Assembly: GCF_011326735.1 (NCBI RefSeq)
Contig: NZ_JAANCN010000006.1
Coordinates: forward strand, 62,001-126,000
From: Phycicoccus endophyticus
GTDB taxonomy: Bacteria > Actinomycetota > Actinomycetes > Actinomycetales > Dermatophilaceae
Length of the DNA: 64,000 nt
Direction: 5' to 3'
Below the pieces are notes generated by a model. The model searched no databases. It was not told the origin of the DNA and saw nothing but the letters and a program-made list of their open reading frames with translations. Positions 43,748 to 52,153 of the stretch are shown piece by piece (position 1 is the first letter of the stretch; each line of letters begins with the position of its first letter). Position numbers and translations under genes: made by a program.

Positions 43748-44095
43748 ATGCCCGTCCGAGAGCTCCCGCTCGTGCCCGACCCCGCGGCCGGCACGTCGTG
43801 CACCGGGGTCGACGCCGGCCTGAGTGCCGAGGAGGCCGAGCGCAGCGCGACCCTGCTCAAGGCGGTCGCCGACCCGGTGCGCCTCCGGCTGCTCAGCGCG
43901 ATCCGGGCCACCCCCGCCGGCGAGGCCTGCGTCTGCGACCTGACCGCGCTCGTCGGCCTCGCCCAGCCGACGGTCTCCCACCACCTCAAGGTCCTCGTCG
44001 GCGCCGGCCTCCTCGAGCGCGAGCGCCGCGGGACGTGGGCCTGGTTCCGTGTCGTCCCGGAGCGCCTCGCGGACGCCCGCGCGACGCTCGCCTGA
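43748..44095 (+). CDS. arsR: ArsR-family arsenic-responsive repressor
   Basis: 115-residue winged-helix repressor that leaves DNA when it binds As(III). Cys61 and Cys63 lie in [20 protein letters not shown], the classical metal site at the start of the recognition helix; Cys18 could be the third ligand, as in corynebacterial ArsR. DNA-binding segment [25 protein letters not shown] is typical. ATG at 43748 has GAGGGGG before it. It faces the arsI-acr3 pair, and two palindromes in the shared region are probable operators. Confidence 0.9.
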   Translation: MPVRELPLVPDPAAGTSCTGVDAGLSAEEAERSATLLKAVADPVRLRLLSAIRATPAGEACVCDLTALVGLAQPTVSHHLKVLVGAGLLERERRGTWAWFRVVPERLADARATLA

Positions 44096-44145
44096 CCCGG
44101 CGCCGGGCCGGCCCACCCCGACCCGCGCGTACTACGGTGGAGCCG

Positions 44146-44844
44146 ATGTCCTCCCCACCGGCCCCGACGACCGCCAAGCCGCTGCGAGAGCTCGTGCACC
44201 CGAGCTGGGCCGACGCCCTCGCCCCCGTCGAGGGCACCGTCGCGCGCCTCGGGGAGTTCCTGCGCGCCGAGGTCGCCGCCGGCCGGGGCTACCTGCCGGG
44301 AGGTCCGCACGTCCTGCGCGCCTTCCAGCAGCCGCTGGACGCCGTCCGCGTGCTCATCGTCGGTCAGGACCCCTACCCGACCCCGGGCCACCCGATGGGC
44401 CTGTCGTTCTCGGTCAACCCCGACGTCTCGCCCGTCCCCCGGAGCCTCGCGAACATCTACACCGAGCTGCACGACGACCTCGGCCTGCCCACCCCCCGGA
44501 CCGGCGACCTCACGCCGTGGGCGGACCAGGGGGTCCTCCTGCTCAACCGCGTCCTCACCGTCGCCCCGGGCAAGCCGGCGAGCCACCGCGGACGGGGATG
44601 GGAGGAGGTGACCGGGCGGGCCATCGAGGCGCTCGTGGAGCGTGGGGGCCCGCTCGTCGCCATCCTGTGGGGACGTGACGCCCGCTCGCTCGCGCCGCAC
44701 CTGCGCGGCGTCCCGTGCATCGAGTCGCCGCACCCGAGCCCGCTCTCGGCGCAGCACGGCTTCTTCGGCTCCCGGCCGTTCTCGCGGGCCGACGCCCTGC
44801 TCGCCGAGGCCGGGGCCGACCCGGTCGACTGGCGCCTGCCGTGA
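44146..44844 (+). CDS. ung: Uracil-DNA glycosylase
   Basis: 232-residue family 1 UDG that removes uracil from DNA. Catalytic Asp75 is in [19 protein letters not shown] (water-activating loop), and His196 in [16 protein letters not shown] (DNA-intercalation loop). Motif [10 protein letters not shown] supplies the uracil-recognition Asn. Length typical. ATG at 44146 follows TACGGT by 7 nt (leaderless). The stop overlaps the start of the SGNH hydrolase gene (GTGA). Confidence 0.96.
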   Translation: MSSPPAPTTAKPLRELVHPSWADALAPVEGTVARLGEFLRAEVAAGRGYLPGGPHVLRAFQQPLDAVRVLIVGQDPYPTPGHPMGLSFSVNPDVSPVPRSLANIYTELHDDLGLPTPRTGDLTPWADQGVLLLNRVLTVAPGKPASHRGRGWEEVTGRAIEALVERGGPLVAILWGRDARSLAPHLRGVPCIESPHPSPLSAQHGFFGSRPFSRADALLAEAGADPVDWRLP

Positions 44845-45689
44845 CCGCGACCCGCCCCGAGAGCCGCCGGACGTGGACCCGGTACGTCGCGATCGGCGAC
44901 TCCTTCACCGAGGGGATGGCCGACGCCGACCCCGCCCACCCGGACGCCTACGTCGGCTGGGCCGACCGGCTGGCCACCGCCCTGGACGCGCTCGCCGAGG
45001 CCGAGCACCTGCCCTTCGGCTACGCCAACCTCGCCGTCCGGGGCCGCACGCTCTCCGACGTCGTCGGCCCGCAGCTCGACGCGGCGATGACGATGACGCC
45101 CGACCTGGTCTCCATGGTCGGCGGGGGCAACGACCTGCTGCGCCCCACCGTCGACCTCGACGCCCTCGCCACCCGCCTCGAGCAGGCCGTGGTCCGCATC
45201 CGGGCGACCGGCGCCGACGTGCTCCTCGCGACCCCGACCGACACCCGGGACGCCGGGCTGTTCCGGGCGCTGCGTGCGCGGCACGCCGTACACACGGCCA
45301 ACCTGTTCACCATCGCCCAGGACCACGGCTGCCACGTCCTCAACCTCTGGGGGATGCGCGCCCTGCGCGACTGGCGGATGTGGGCCGAGGACCGCATCCA
45401 CCTGACGAGCGAGGGGCACCGCCGGGTGGCCCTCGCGGCGCTCGCCGCACTCGGCCAGGAGACCGACGCCGAGCAGTGGGCCACCCCGCTGCCGCCCGCC
45501 GACCGGGCCACCCGCGCCGAGGAGCTGCGCGGCCACGCCGCGTGGGTGCGCACGCACGCCGCGCCGTGGGTCGAGCGCCGCCTGCGCGGCACCTCCTCCG
45601 GGGACGCCCGCGCGGCGAAGCGGCCCACCCTGCAGCGCCTGCGCGACCCGGACCGCCCGCCGGGCGGTCAGCAGCTGCCCGACCACTGA
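44841..45689 (+). CDS. SGNH/GDSL-family hydrolase
   Basis: 282-residue lipase/esterase-fold protein. Block I has nucleophile Ser21 in [10 protein letters not shown], the Gly and Asn blocks follow (VRGRTLSD and [11 protein letters not shown]), and block V has Asp184 and His187 in [12 protein letters not shown]. No signal peptide, so intracellular. The C-terminus (about 215-282) is basic and low-complexity. Coupled to ung by a GTGA overlap, although no functional link is known. Substrate unknown; many such enzymes deacylate small esters. Confidence 0.88.
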   Translation: MTATRPESRRTWTRYVAIGDSFTEGMADADPAHPDAYVGWADRLATALDALAEAEHLPFGYANLAVRGRTLSDVVGPQLDAAMTMTPDLVSMVGGGNDLLRPTVDLDALATRLEQAVVRIRATGADVLLATPTDTRDAGLFRALRARHAVHTANLFTIAQDHGCHVLNLWGMRALRDWRMWAEDRIHLTSEGHRRVALAALAALGQETDAEQWATPLPPADRATRAEELRGHAAWVRTHAAPWVERRLRGTSSGDARAAKRPTLQRLRDPDRPPGGQQLPDH

Positions 45690-45757
45690 CGTCCGTCGCC
45701 GGAGCCGCGGGGCCGTTCCGCCTGCCGTGTCGCAGATGCGGCGCTATAGTCCCCGAC

Positions 45758-46153
45758 ATGACGCAGCTGCGGATCGCGGAGGCGGCGGGCCTCCTCGGGG
45801 TCTCCGACGACACCGTGCGCCGGATGGTCGACTCCGGACGCCTGACCGCCGAGCACGACGACGCCGGCCGGCTCGTCGTCGAGGGCGCCGACCTCGCGGC
45901 GGTCGCGCAGGAGGTCGCCAACCCCGCCCCCGTCGGGGCGGTCACCGGGGAGTCGGCGCGCAACCGGATGCAGGGCATCGTCACCCGCGTCCTCACCGAC
46001 ACCGTCATGGCCCAGGTCGAGCTGCAGTGCGGGCCCTTCCGCATCGTCTCGCTCATGTCGAGCGAGGCGGTGCGCGACCTCGGGCTCGAGCCCGGCACGG
46101 TGGCCGTCGCGACGATCAAGTCGACCAACGTCGTCGTCGGGGTCTCCCGATGA
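45758..46153 (+). CDS. HTH-TOBE molybdate-binding regulator (Mop-like)
   Basis: 131 residues: an N-terminal MerR/excisionase-type helix-turn-helix (LRIAEAAGLLGVSDDTVRRMVDSGRL) and a C-terminal TOBE/Mop domain (about 64-131, SARNRMQGIVTRVLTDTVMAQVEL and VATIKSTNVVVG) that binds molybdate oxyanion. This combination opens actinobacterial mod operons and probably adjusts modABC to the molybdate supply. ATG at 45758 follows TATAGT by 7 nt, the best -10 box of the window, so the operon mRNA is likely leaderless. It overlaps modA by ATGA. Confidence 0.9.
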   Translation: MTQLRIAEAAGLLGVSDDTVRRMVDSGRLTAEHDDAGRLVVEGADLAAVAQEVANPAPVGAVTGESARNRMQGIVTRVLTDTVMAQVELQCGPFRIVSLMSSEAVRDLGLEPGTVAVATIKSTNVVVGVSR

Positions 46154-46938
46154 GCCCCCGCCGCTGGAGCATGCGCACGCTGCTCCCGGCCCTCGCGGTC
46201 GTGGCGCTCGCCGCCTGCTCGCCCGCGACGAGTGAGGACACGGGCGCCTCGGGCACCGGCTCCGCGGGGTCCGGTGGCACCGTCACGGTGCTCGCCGCGG
46301 CGTCGCTCACCGAGCCGCTCACCGCGCTCGCCGAGGCCTACGAGCAGGACCACGACGGCGTGCGGGTCGCCCTGAGCTTCGGCTCGAGCACGACCCTGGC
46401 CCAGCAGATCGCCGAGGGCGCGCCGGTCGACGTCTACGCCAGCGCGGGCGAGTCCGCCCTCGACCTGCTGCCGGCCGACGCGGCGCAGGACGGCGGGCGG
46501 GCCACGATCGCCCGCAACACCGTCGAGATCGCCACCCCGCCGGACAACCCCGGTGGCGTCGCCGGCCTGCAGGACCTCGCGGACCGAGACCTGGACGTCG
46601 TCCTGTGCGCCGAGACGGTGCCCTGCGGCAAGGCGGCCGACGAGGTGCTCGAGCGGGCCGGCATCAGCCCGCACGTCGTCTCGCGCGAGGTCGACGTCAA
46701 GGCGACCCTGACCAAGGTGACGCTCGGCGAGGCCGACGCCGCGATGGTGTACCACTCCGACGTCGTGAGCGCCGGCAGCGACGTCACCGGCGTCGAGATC
46801 CCCGACGCCGACAACGTCACCCTCACCTACCCCCTCCTGTGGTTCAGCACCGACCCCGACGTCGTCGGCTTCGCCCAGTACGTCACCGGCGACGCCGGCC
46901 GGGCGGCACTGGAGAAGGCCGGCTTCCTCGCCCCGTGA
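46150..46938 (+). CDS. modA: Molybdate ABC transporter, substrate-binding lipoprotein
   Basis: 262-residue lipoprotein that captures molybdate (or tungstate) outside the cell. Lipobox LAAC with lipidated Cys23. Typical ModA parts: VTVLAAASLTEPLTALAEAYE, FGSSTTLAQQIAEGAPVDVY (oxyanion-binding Ser/Thr), LCAETVPCGKAADEVLERAG and EADAAMVYHSDV. The start overlaps the regulator stop, and the stop overlaps modB. First transport gene of the operon. Confidence 0.95.
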   Translation: MSPRRWSMRTLLPALAVVALAACSPATSEDTGASGTGSAGSGGTVTVLAAASLTEPLTALAEAYEQDHDGVRVALSFGSSTTLAQQIAEGAPVDVYASAGESALDLLPADAAQDGGRATIARNTVEIATPPDNPGGVAGLQDLADRDLDVVLCAETVPCGKAADEVLERAGISPHVVSREVDVKATLTKVTLGEADAAMVYHSDVVSAGSDVTGVEIPDADNVTLTYPLLWFSTDPDVVGFAQYVTGDAGRAALEKAGFLAP

Positions 46939-47723
46939 CGCCGCGCCGGCCCGGGCCGACCCGCCTGGCCCTCCTCGCCCCCGCCGCGCTCGCGGTCGCG
47001 CTCGTCGTGCTGCCGATGCTCGGGCTGCTCGCCCGCACCGACTGGGGCGCGCTCGGCACCCACCTGCGGGCTCCCGTCGTGTGGCCCGCCATCCGGCTCT
47101 CGGTCCTCACCACGCTCGTCACCGTGGCGCTGTGCTTCGTCCTCGGCACCCCGCTCGCCTGGCTGCTCTCGCGGGCCCGGGGGGCGGTCGCGACCTGGCT
47201 GCGGGCCCTGATGACGGTGCCCGTCGTGCTACCCCCCGTCGTGGGCGGCGTCGCCCTGCTCATGGCCTTCGGCCGGCGCGGCGTCGTCGGCCGGCCGGTG
47301 TTCGAGGCCTTCGGCGTCAGTCTCCCGTTCACGCCGACGGCCGTCGTGCTCGCGCAGCTGTTCGTCTCGATGCCCTTCTTCGTCCTCGCCGTCGAGGGGG
47401 CGATGCGCTCGGTCGACGAGCGCTACGACGCGGTCGCGGCGACGCTGGGGGCCTCGCCGCTGCGGATCTTCACCCGGGTCGCCCTCCCGCTCGCCGGGCC
47501 CGGCATCCTCTCCGGCGCGGCGCTGGCCTGGGCCCGGGCGCTCGGGGAGTTCGGCGCGACGATCACCTTCGCCGGCAACTTCGCCGGGACGACGCAGACC
47601 GCGCCGCTCGCCGTGTACGTCGCCCTGCAGAACGACCCCCAGGCGGCGATCGCCCTCAGCCTCGCGATGCTCCTCGTCTCCCTCCTCGTCCTCGGCCTGC
47701 TGCGCGGGCGGTGGCTGCGGTGA
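46935..47723 (+). CDS. modB: Molybdate ABC transporter permease
   Basis: 262-residue permease with about six helices. The EAA loop that contacts the ATPase is AAATLGASPLRIFTRVALPLAGPG. Other ModB traits are VPVVLPPVVGGVALLMAFG and ALGEFGATITFAGNF. GTG start overlaps the modA stop, and the stop overlaps the modC start (GTGA on both sides), so the four genes are tightly coupled. Confidence 0.94.
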   Translation: MTPRRPGPTRLALLAPAALAVALVVLPMLGLLARTDWGALGTHLRAPVVWPAIRLSVLTTLVTVALCFVLGTPLAWLLSRARGAVATWLRALMTVPVVLPPVVGGVALLMAFGRRGVVGRPVFEAFGVSLPFTPTAVVLAQLFVSMPFFVLAVEGAMRSVDERYDAVAATLGASPLRIFTRVALPLAGPGILSGAALAWARALGEFGATITFAGNFAGTTQTAPLAVYVALQNDPQAAIALSLAMLLVSLLVLGLLRGRWLR

Positions 47724-48772
47724 CGCTCGACGCCCGGGTCCGCGCGCACCGCGGCGGCTTCGCGGTCGACGTCGCCCTCGAGGCCGCGGACCGGGCCGTC
47801 GTCGCCGTGCTCGGGCCCAACGGTGCCGGCAAGACGACGCTGCTGCACGCCCTCGCCGGCCTGCTGCGGCTCGACGAGGGCCACGTGCGGGTGGACGGGC
47901 AGGCGTGGGCCGAGGGCCGTCTGCACCTCGAGCCGGCCCGGCGGGCGGTCGGCCTGCTCGCGGCCGACCATCTCCTCTTCCCCCACCTCAGTGCCCGGGG
48001 CAACGTGGCCTTCGGGCCCCGCAGCCGCGGGGCGAGCCGGGAGGCGGCCCACGCCCGGGCCGAGGCCGAGCTGGCCGCCCTCGGCGTGCGCGAGCTCGCC
48101 GAGCGCCGGCCGGGGCAGCTCTCGCACGGCCAGGCCCAGCGGGTGGCCCTCGCCCGCGCCCTGGCCACCGACCCGCGCCTGCTGCTGCTCGACGAGCCGC
48201 TCTCGGCCCTCGACCCCTCGACCCGCCCGCAGGTGCGCGCCGGCCTGGCCGCCCGCCTGCGCGACTACGACGGCGTGACCGTCGTCGTCACCCACGACCC
48301 GCTGGACGCGCTGACCCTCGCCGACCAGCTCGTCTTCGTCGAGGACGGGGCGGTCGTCCAGGTCGGCCCGCCGAGCGAGGTCGTGGCCCGGCCGCGCACT
48401 CCGTACGTCGCCCACGTCGTCGGCCTCAACCTCTTCGCGGGCACGGCACCGGACGGCACCCGCGTCGAGACCGGCGTCGGCCCGGTGGTCACCGGCGGGC
48501 ACGAGCACCGGGGGGCCTCGTGGGTCTCCTTCGCCCCCACGGCCGTCGCGCTCTACCCCCAGGAGCCGCACGGGTCGACCCGCAACGTCTGGCCGGCGCG
48601 GGTCGTGGCGGTCGAGCTTGCCGGCCAGTCGGCGCGGGTCCGGCTCGACGTCGGCGGGGAGGCCCTGCTCGCCGAGGTGACCGCCGGGTCGGTCGCCACC
48701 CTGCGCCTCCAGCCGGGCTCGCGGCTGTGGGCCGGGGTCAAGGCCACCGAGGTGACCGCCTACCCCTCGTGA
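47720..48772 (+). CDS. modC: Molybdate ABC transporter ATPase
   Basis: 350 residues. ATPase domain with Walker A GPNGAGKTT, signature LSHGQAQRVALARAL (His replaces the usual second Gly/Ser), Walker B LLLLDEPLSALD and H-loop VVVTHDP. A C-terminal TOBE domain from about 280 (NVWPARVVAVELAGQSARVRL) senses the oxyanion, so transport may be inhibited by internal molybdate. GTG start overlaps the modB stop. Confidence 0.95.
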   Translation: MTLDARVRAHRGGFAVDVALEAADRAVVAVLGPNGAGKTTLLHALAGLLRLDEGHVRVDGQAWAEGRLHLEPARRAVGLLAADHLLFPHLSARGNVAFGPRSRGASREAAHARAEAELAALGVRELAERRPGQLSHGQAQRVALARALATDPRLLLLDEPLSALDPSTRPQVRAGLAARLRDYDGVTVVVTHDPLDALTLADQLVFVEDGAVVQVGPPSEVVARPRTPYVAHVVGLNLFAGTAPDGTRVETGVGPVVTGGHEHRGASWVSFAPTAVALYPQEPHGSTRNVWPARVVAVELAGQSARVRLDVGGEALLAEVTAGSVATLRLQPGSRLWAGVKATEVTAYPS

Positions 48773-48809
48773 GCCGGCCACGCGGGCTGCCCCTCACGTG
48801 CCGCCGATT

Positions 48810-48837
48810 GTTGGACGTCCAACTACCTCGCTACCCT
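48810..48837 (+). promoter_or_regulatory. Palindromic operator and -10 box of the acyl-CoA dehydrogenase gene
   Basis: GTTGGACGTCCAAC (48810-48823) is a perfect 14-bp palindrome. TACCCT at 48832-48837 is the -10 box of a leaderless transcript (ATG 7 nt on). The palindrome occupies the -35 region, so a TetR-like fatty-acid or amino-acid regulator could repress here; no such regulator is adjacent. Confidence 0.6.
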
Positions 48838-48844
48838 CACAGGC

Positions 48845-49999
48845 ATGCCAGCGACGAGGCTCATGCCGACCGAGGAGGGCCGGGAGCTGATCGACCTCAC
48901 CCGGGAGATCTGCACCAAGGAGCTCGCACCCCGCGTCGACGACGCCGAGCGTGCGGCGGCCACCGGCGAGTCCTTCCCGACGGAGGTCTTCGCCACCCTC
49001 GGGGACGCCGGCCTGCTCGCCCTCCCGCAGCCGGAGGAGTACGGGGGCCACGACCAGCCCGCGGAGGTCTACCTCCAGGTCGTCGAGGAGCTCGCGAGCG
49101 TCTGGATGAGCGTGGCCGTCGGGGTGTCGGTCCACGCCCTGAGCACCTACCCGCTGGTGCACCACGGCACCGACGAGCAGCGCGCCGCACTGCTGCCCGG
49201 CATGCTCTCGGGCAGCCAGCTCGGCGCGTACTGCCTCTCCGAGCCGCTCGCCGGCTCGGACATCGCGGCGATGACGACCCGGGCGACGCGCGAGCGCGAC
49301 GGGTACGTCGTGCGGGGGCGCAAGGCGTGGATCAGCCATGCGGGCCACGCCGACTACTACACGACCTTCGTGCGCACCTCCGACGACGGCGGCCGCGGCC
49401 TCACCTGTCTCCTCGTCCCGGCCGACGCCGAGGGGCTCTCCTTCGGCGCTCCGGAGCGGAAGATGGGCCTGCACTGCGACACCGTGCGCGAGGTGCTCTT
49501 CGACGACGTCCGGGTCGCCGCCGACCGACGCATCGGCGAGGAGGGGCAGGGGATGGCCATCGCCCTCGCCGCCCTGGACACCGGGCGCCTCGGCATCGCC
49601 GCCGCGGCCACCGGGCTCGCCCAGGGCGCCCTCGACCTTGCCGTCCGCTACGCCCGCGACCGGGAGCAGTTCGGCCGGCCGATCGCCGAGTTCCAGGGGC
49701 TGGCCTTCCTCCTCGCCGAGCTCGAGGCCGCCGTGACGAGCGCCCGGGCCACCTACCTGCACGCCGCCCGCCTCCAGGACGCCGCCCGCCCGTTCACCCG
49801 GGAGGCCGCGGTCGCCAAGCTCGTCGCGACCGACACCGCGATGCGGGTGACCACCGACGCCGTCCAGGTGCTCGGGGGCGCCGGCTACACCGAGGACTTC
49901 CCGGCCGAGCGCTACCTGCGCGAGGCCAAGGTCACCCAGATCTTCGAGGGGACCAACCAGATCCAGCGCCTCGTCATCGGTCGGGACCTGCTGCGGTGA
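48845..49999 (+). CDS. Acyl-CoA dehydrogenase
   Basis: 384-residue FAD enzyme introducing a double bond into an acyl-CoA. Features: AYCLSEPLAGSDIAAMTTRA (FAD loop), WISHAGHADYYTTFVRT, RDREQFGRPIAEFQGLAFLL, VQVLGGAGYTEDFPAERY and the catalytic Glu368 in QIFEGTNQIQ. The position of that Glu suits short or branched chains such as butyryl- or isovaleryl-CoA; exact substrate unknown. ATG at 48845 is leaderless. A role in branched-chain amino-acid breakdown with the HMG-CoA lyase elsewhere in the window is possible. Confidence 0.94.
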   Translation: MPATRLMPTEEGRELIDLTREICTKELAPRVDDAERAAATGESFPTEVFATLGDAGLLALPQPEEYGGHDQPAEVYLQVVEELASVWMSVAVGVSVHALSTYPLVHHGTDEQRAALLPGMLSGSQLGAYCLSEPLAGSDIAAMTTRATRERDGYVVRGRKAWISHAGHADYYTTFVRTSDDGGRGLTCLLVPADAEGLSFGAPERKMGLHCDTVREVLFDDVRVAADRRIGEEGQGMAIALAALDTGRLGIAAAATGLAQGALDLAVRYARDREQFGRPIAEFQGLAFLLAELEAAVTSARATYLHAARLQDAARPFTREAAVAKLVATDTAMRVTTDAVQVLGGAGYTEDFPAERYLREAKVTQIFEGTNQIQRLVIGRDLLR

Positions 50000-50061
50000 G
50001 ACGGAACCCACCGGCCGCCCGGCACGTCCGAACGACAAGCCCCCAGCGCAAGGAGCCGACC

Positions 50062-50541
50062 GTGCGACCACGCCTGCTCGTCACCGCCGCCCTGACGGCG
50101 CTCGTCCTCACCGGCTGCGGGACGGAGTCCAGCGGCTCCGCCTCCTCCGCCGACACCTCGCCGAGCCCCACCGCAACGGCGACGACGAGCCCGTCGCTCC
50201 CGGCCGCCTCGAGCACCCCGACGGTTCCGCCCCCGGCCGACTCCTCGCTCCCACCGGGCCTGGAGGATCGGACGGAGGTCCAGGCGGCGATGAAGGACGC
50301 GGCCGGACGCGCGGGCATCGTGCCCGGCGAGGTCGTCGTCGCCGGCTACGAGGCGGTCACCTGGAGCGACGGCTCGCTCGGCTGCCCGCAGAAGGGCCGG
50401 GTCTACCCCCAGCACACCGTCGACGGCGAGCGGCTCCTGCTGCGCGTCGACCAGCGCACCCTGGAGTACCACGCGGCGCTCGGGGGCGAGTTCAGCTACT
50501 GCGCGTCCCCGAGCGGCGGCTACCGCCCGCGGGCCGACTGA
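50062..50541 (+). CDS. Hypothetical lipoprotein
   Basis: 159 residues. Signal peptide with lipobox LTGC, lipidated Cys19. A Ser/Thr/Pro-rich spacer (about 20-75) precedes a small domain containing GIVPGEVVVAGYEAVTWSDGSLGCPQKG and a second Cys in EFSYCASPSGG, which could form a disulfide bond. GTG at 50062 has AAGGAG eight bases before it. No family recognised; the domain resembles short actinobacterial lipoproteins of unknown function. Confidence 0.78.
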   Translation: MRPRLLVTAALTALVLTGCGTESSGSASSADTSPSPTATATTSPSLPAASSTPTVPPPADSSLPPGLEDRTEVQAAMKDAAGRAGIVPGEVVVAGYEAVTWSDGSLGCPQKGRVYPQHTVDGERLLLRVDQRTLEYHAALGGEFSYCASPSGGYRPRAD

Positions 50542-50584
50542 CCCCGAGTGGCCGGCCGGCGCCGGGGGCCACGCCCGGACGTGG

Positions 50585-50619
50585 CGAGACCGGGCCATCT
50601 CATACCTGGCCCGGTCTCG
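50585..50619. terminator. Bidirectional terminator between lipoprotein and MFS genes
   Basis: Perfect 13-bp stem CGAGACCGGGCCA / TGGCCCGGTCTCG with a 9-nt AT-rich loop, in a convergent gap 44 bp after the lipoprotein stop. Confidence 0.8.
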
Positions 50620-50703
50620 GACAACGGTAGGCACAGCCACGCCCCCCACCGGACACCGACACGCGGCGACCCGCCGAACTCGCCGTGAACTCCTCCCCCG
50701 GGC

Positions 50704-52065
50704 TCACCGGTCCTCGGTGGTCTCGTCGTGCTCGCGGGAGATCCCGGGCAGCAGGGTGTCTCCGGCCCGCAGCGCCTCGACGGCGGACGGGCTGACCGCC
50801 TCGAGGTGCGCCAGTCCCTTGCGCCGGTAGCGGACGAGCTGCACGGCGCCCAGGCCCCAGAAGACGAACTGCACCGACATCGCGAGCCGGAAGTCGTCCC
50901 GGGTGTAGTCCTGCGGGCCACCGGGCGCGAGGTGGTCCAGCACGACCCCGATGAGGGCGATGGTGAGCAGCGAGGCGGTGAACCCCCCGATGTTGACCAC
51001 GCCGGTGGCCCGTCCGAGCCGGGAAGAGGGGTGGAAGGTGCGTGCGAGGTCGAAGCCGACCATCGAGCCGGGTCCGCCGACCGCCGTGACGACGGCGAGG
51101 ACGACGAGCAGCCACGAGGGGGCCGGCCCGGGCCAGAGCAGGACCACGGCCCAGGTCGTCGCGATGACCGCGACGATGCCGAGGACGAGCTGGGAGCGCC
51201 GGTAGGGCAGCCGGGCGGTGAACGCCGCGACCACCGGCCCGGCGGCCATCGCCGTGAGCGTCATGACGACGAGCACGACCGAGGCGGTGGCCGGGGCCAT
51301 CCCCTCGCTCACGAGGAACGGGTAGCCCCACAGCATCGTGAACACCGTCGCACCGAACTGCGAGGTGAAGTGCACCCACAGCCCGAGCCGGGTACCCGGG
51401 TTGCCCCACACCTCGGCGAGGGTGCGGGCCAGCGCCCTGACCTTGATCCGCTCGACGGACTCCCCTCGGTAGGGCGAGTCCTTGACGACGACGAGCAGGC
51501 CCACCGAGAGCACGAGGCCGAGACCGCCGGCTGTCGCGAAGGAGCGGGTCCAGCCGAAGGTGGCCAGCGCCGCGGCCAGCGGCGTCGCGGCCACGACGGC
51601 GCCGAGCTGGCCGATCATGCCGGTGAGCTGGGTGACGAACGGTGCCTGCTTGACCCGGAACCACACCGCGACGAGTCGCAGCAGGGAGGTGAAGACCATG
51701 GCGTCGCCGGCACCGAGCATGACGCGGGCGGCGACGCCCACGGGAAAGGACCCCGCCACGGCGAACCACAGCTGCCCGCCGGACATGAGCAGGAGGCCGC
51801 CGAGCATGAGCCGCTTGGAGCCGAACCGGTCCAGGAGCACCCCGACGGGCACCTGCATCCCGGCGTACACGGCGAGCTGGACGACGGTGAAGGTCGACAG
51901 CTGCGCGGCGGAGATGTGGAAGCGCTCGGCCGCGAGCAGGCCGGCGACGCCGAGCGAGGTGCGGTGGAAGACGGCGAGGACGTAGACCGAGAGTCCGACC
52001 GCCCAGATCGCCCAGGCCCGCCGGCGCCCGATGTTGTGCACCTGACGCAGGACGGGGCGGGTCAC
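50704..52065 (-). CDS. MFS transporter
   Basis: 453 residues, 12 helices. Contains VYVLAVFHRTSLGVAGLLAA in helix 1, VPVGVLLDRFGSKRLMLGG in the first signature loop and RLGRATGVVNIGGFTASLL in the second half, as in the sugar-phosphate/nitrate-like antiporter group. GTG at 52065 follows TACACT by six bases (leaderless); a longer frame upstream runs into the ABC gene and is rejected. Substrate unknown. Confidence 0.85.
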   Translation of the reverse strand: MTRPVLRQVHNIGRRRAWAIWAVGLSVYVLAVFHRTSLGVAGLLAAERFHISAAQLSTFTVVQLAVYAGMQVPVGVLLDRFGSKRLMLGGLLLMSGGQLWFAVAGSFPVGVAARVMLGAGDAMVFTSLLRLVAVWFRVKQAPFVTQLTGMIGQLGAVVAATPLAAALATFGWTRSFATAGGLGLVLSVGLLVVVKDSPYRGESVERIKVRALARTLAEVWGNPGTRLGLWVHFTSQFGATVFTMLWGYPFLVSEGMAPATASVVLVVMTLTAMAAGPVVAAFTARLPYRRSQLVLGIVAVIATTWAVVLLWPGPAPSWLLVVLAVVTAVGGPGSMVGFDLARTFHPSSRLGRATGVVNIGGFTASLLTIALIGVVLDHLAPGGPQDYTRDDFRLAMSVQFVFWGLGAVQLVRYRRKGLAHLEAVSPSAVEALRAGDTLLPGISREHDETTEDR

Positions 52066-52153
52066 CCGCCGAGTGTAGGAGCCGGCCGGGCGACCCCCGC
52101 CCCGGCGCCCCCGCCGCGGCCCGGGCCGTCGGGGACTCGGCGGGGCGGGCCGC

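Noticed and set aside
45758-46153. ModE regulator.
   Set aside because: It has one TOBE domain and an excisionase/MerR-type helix-turn-helix, and is half the length of ModE.
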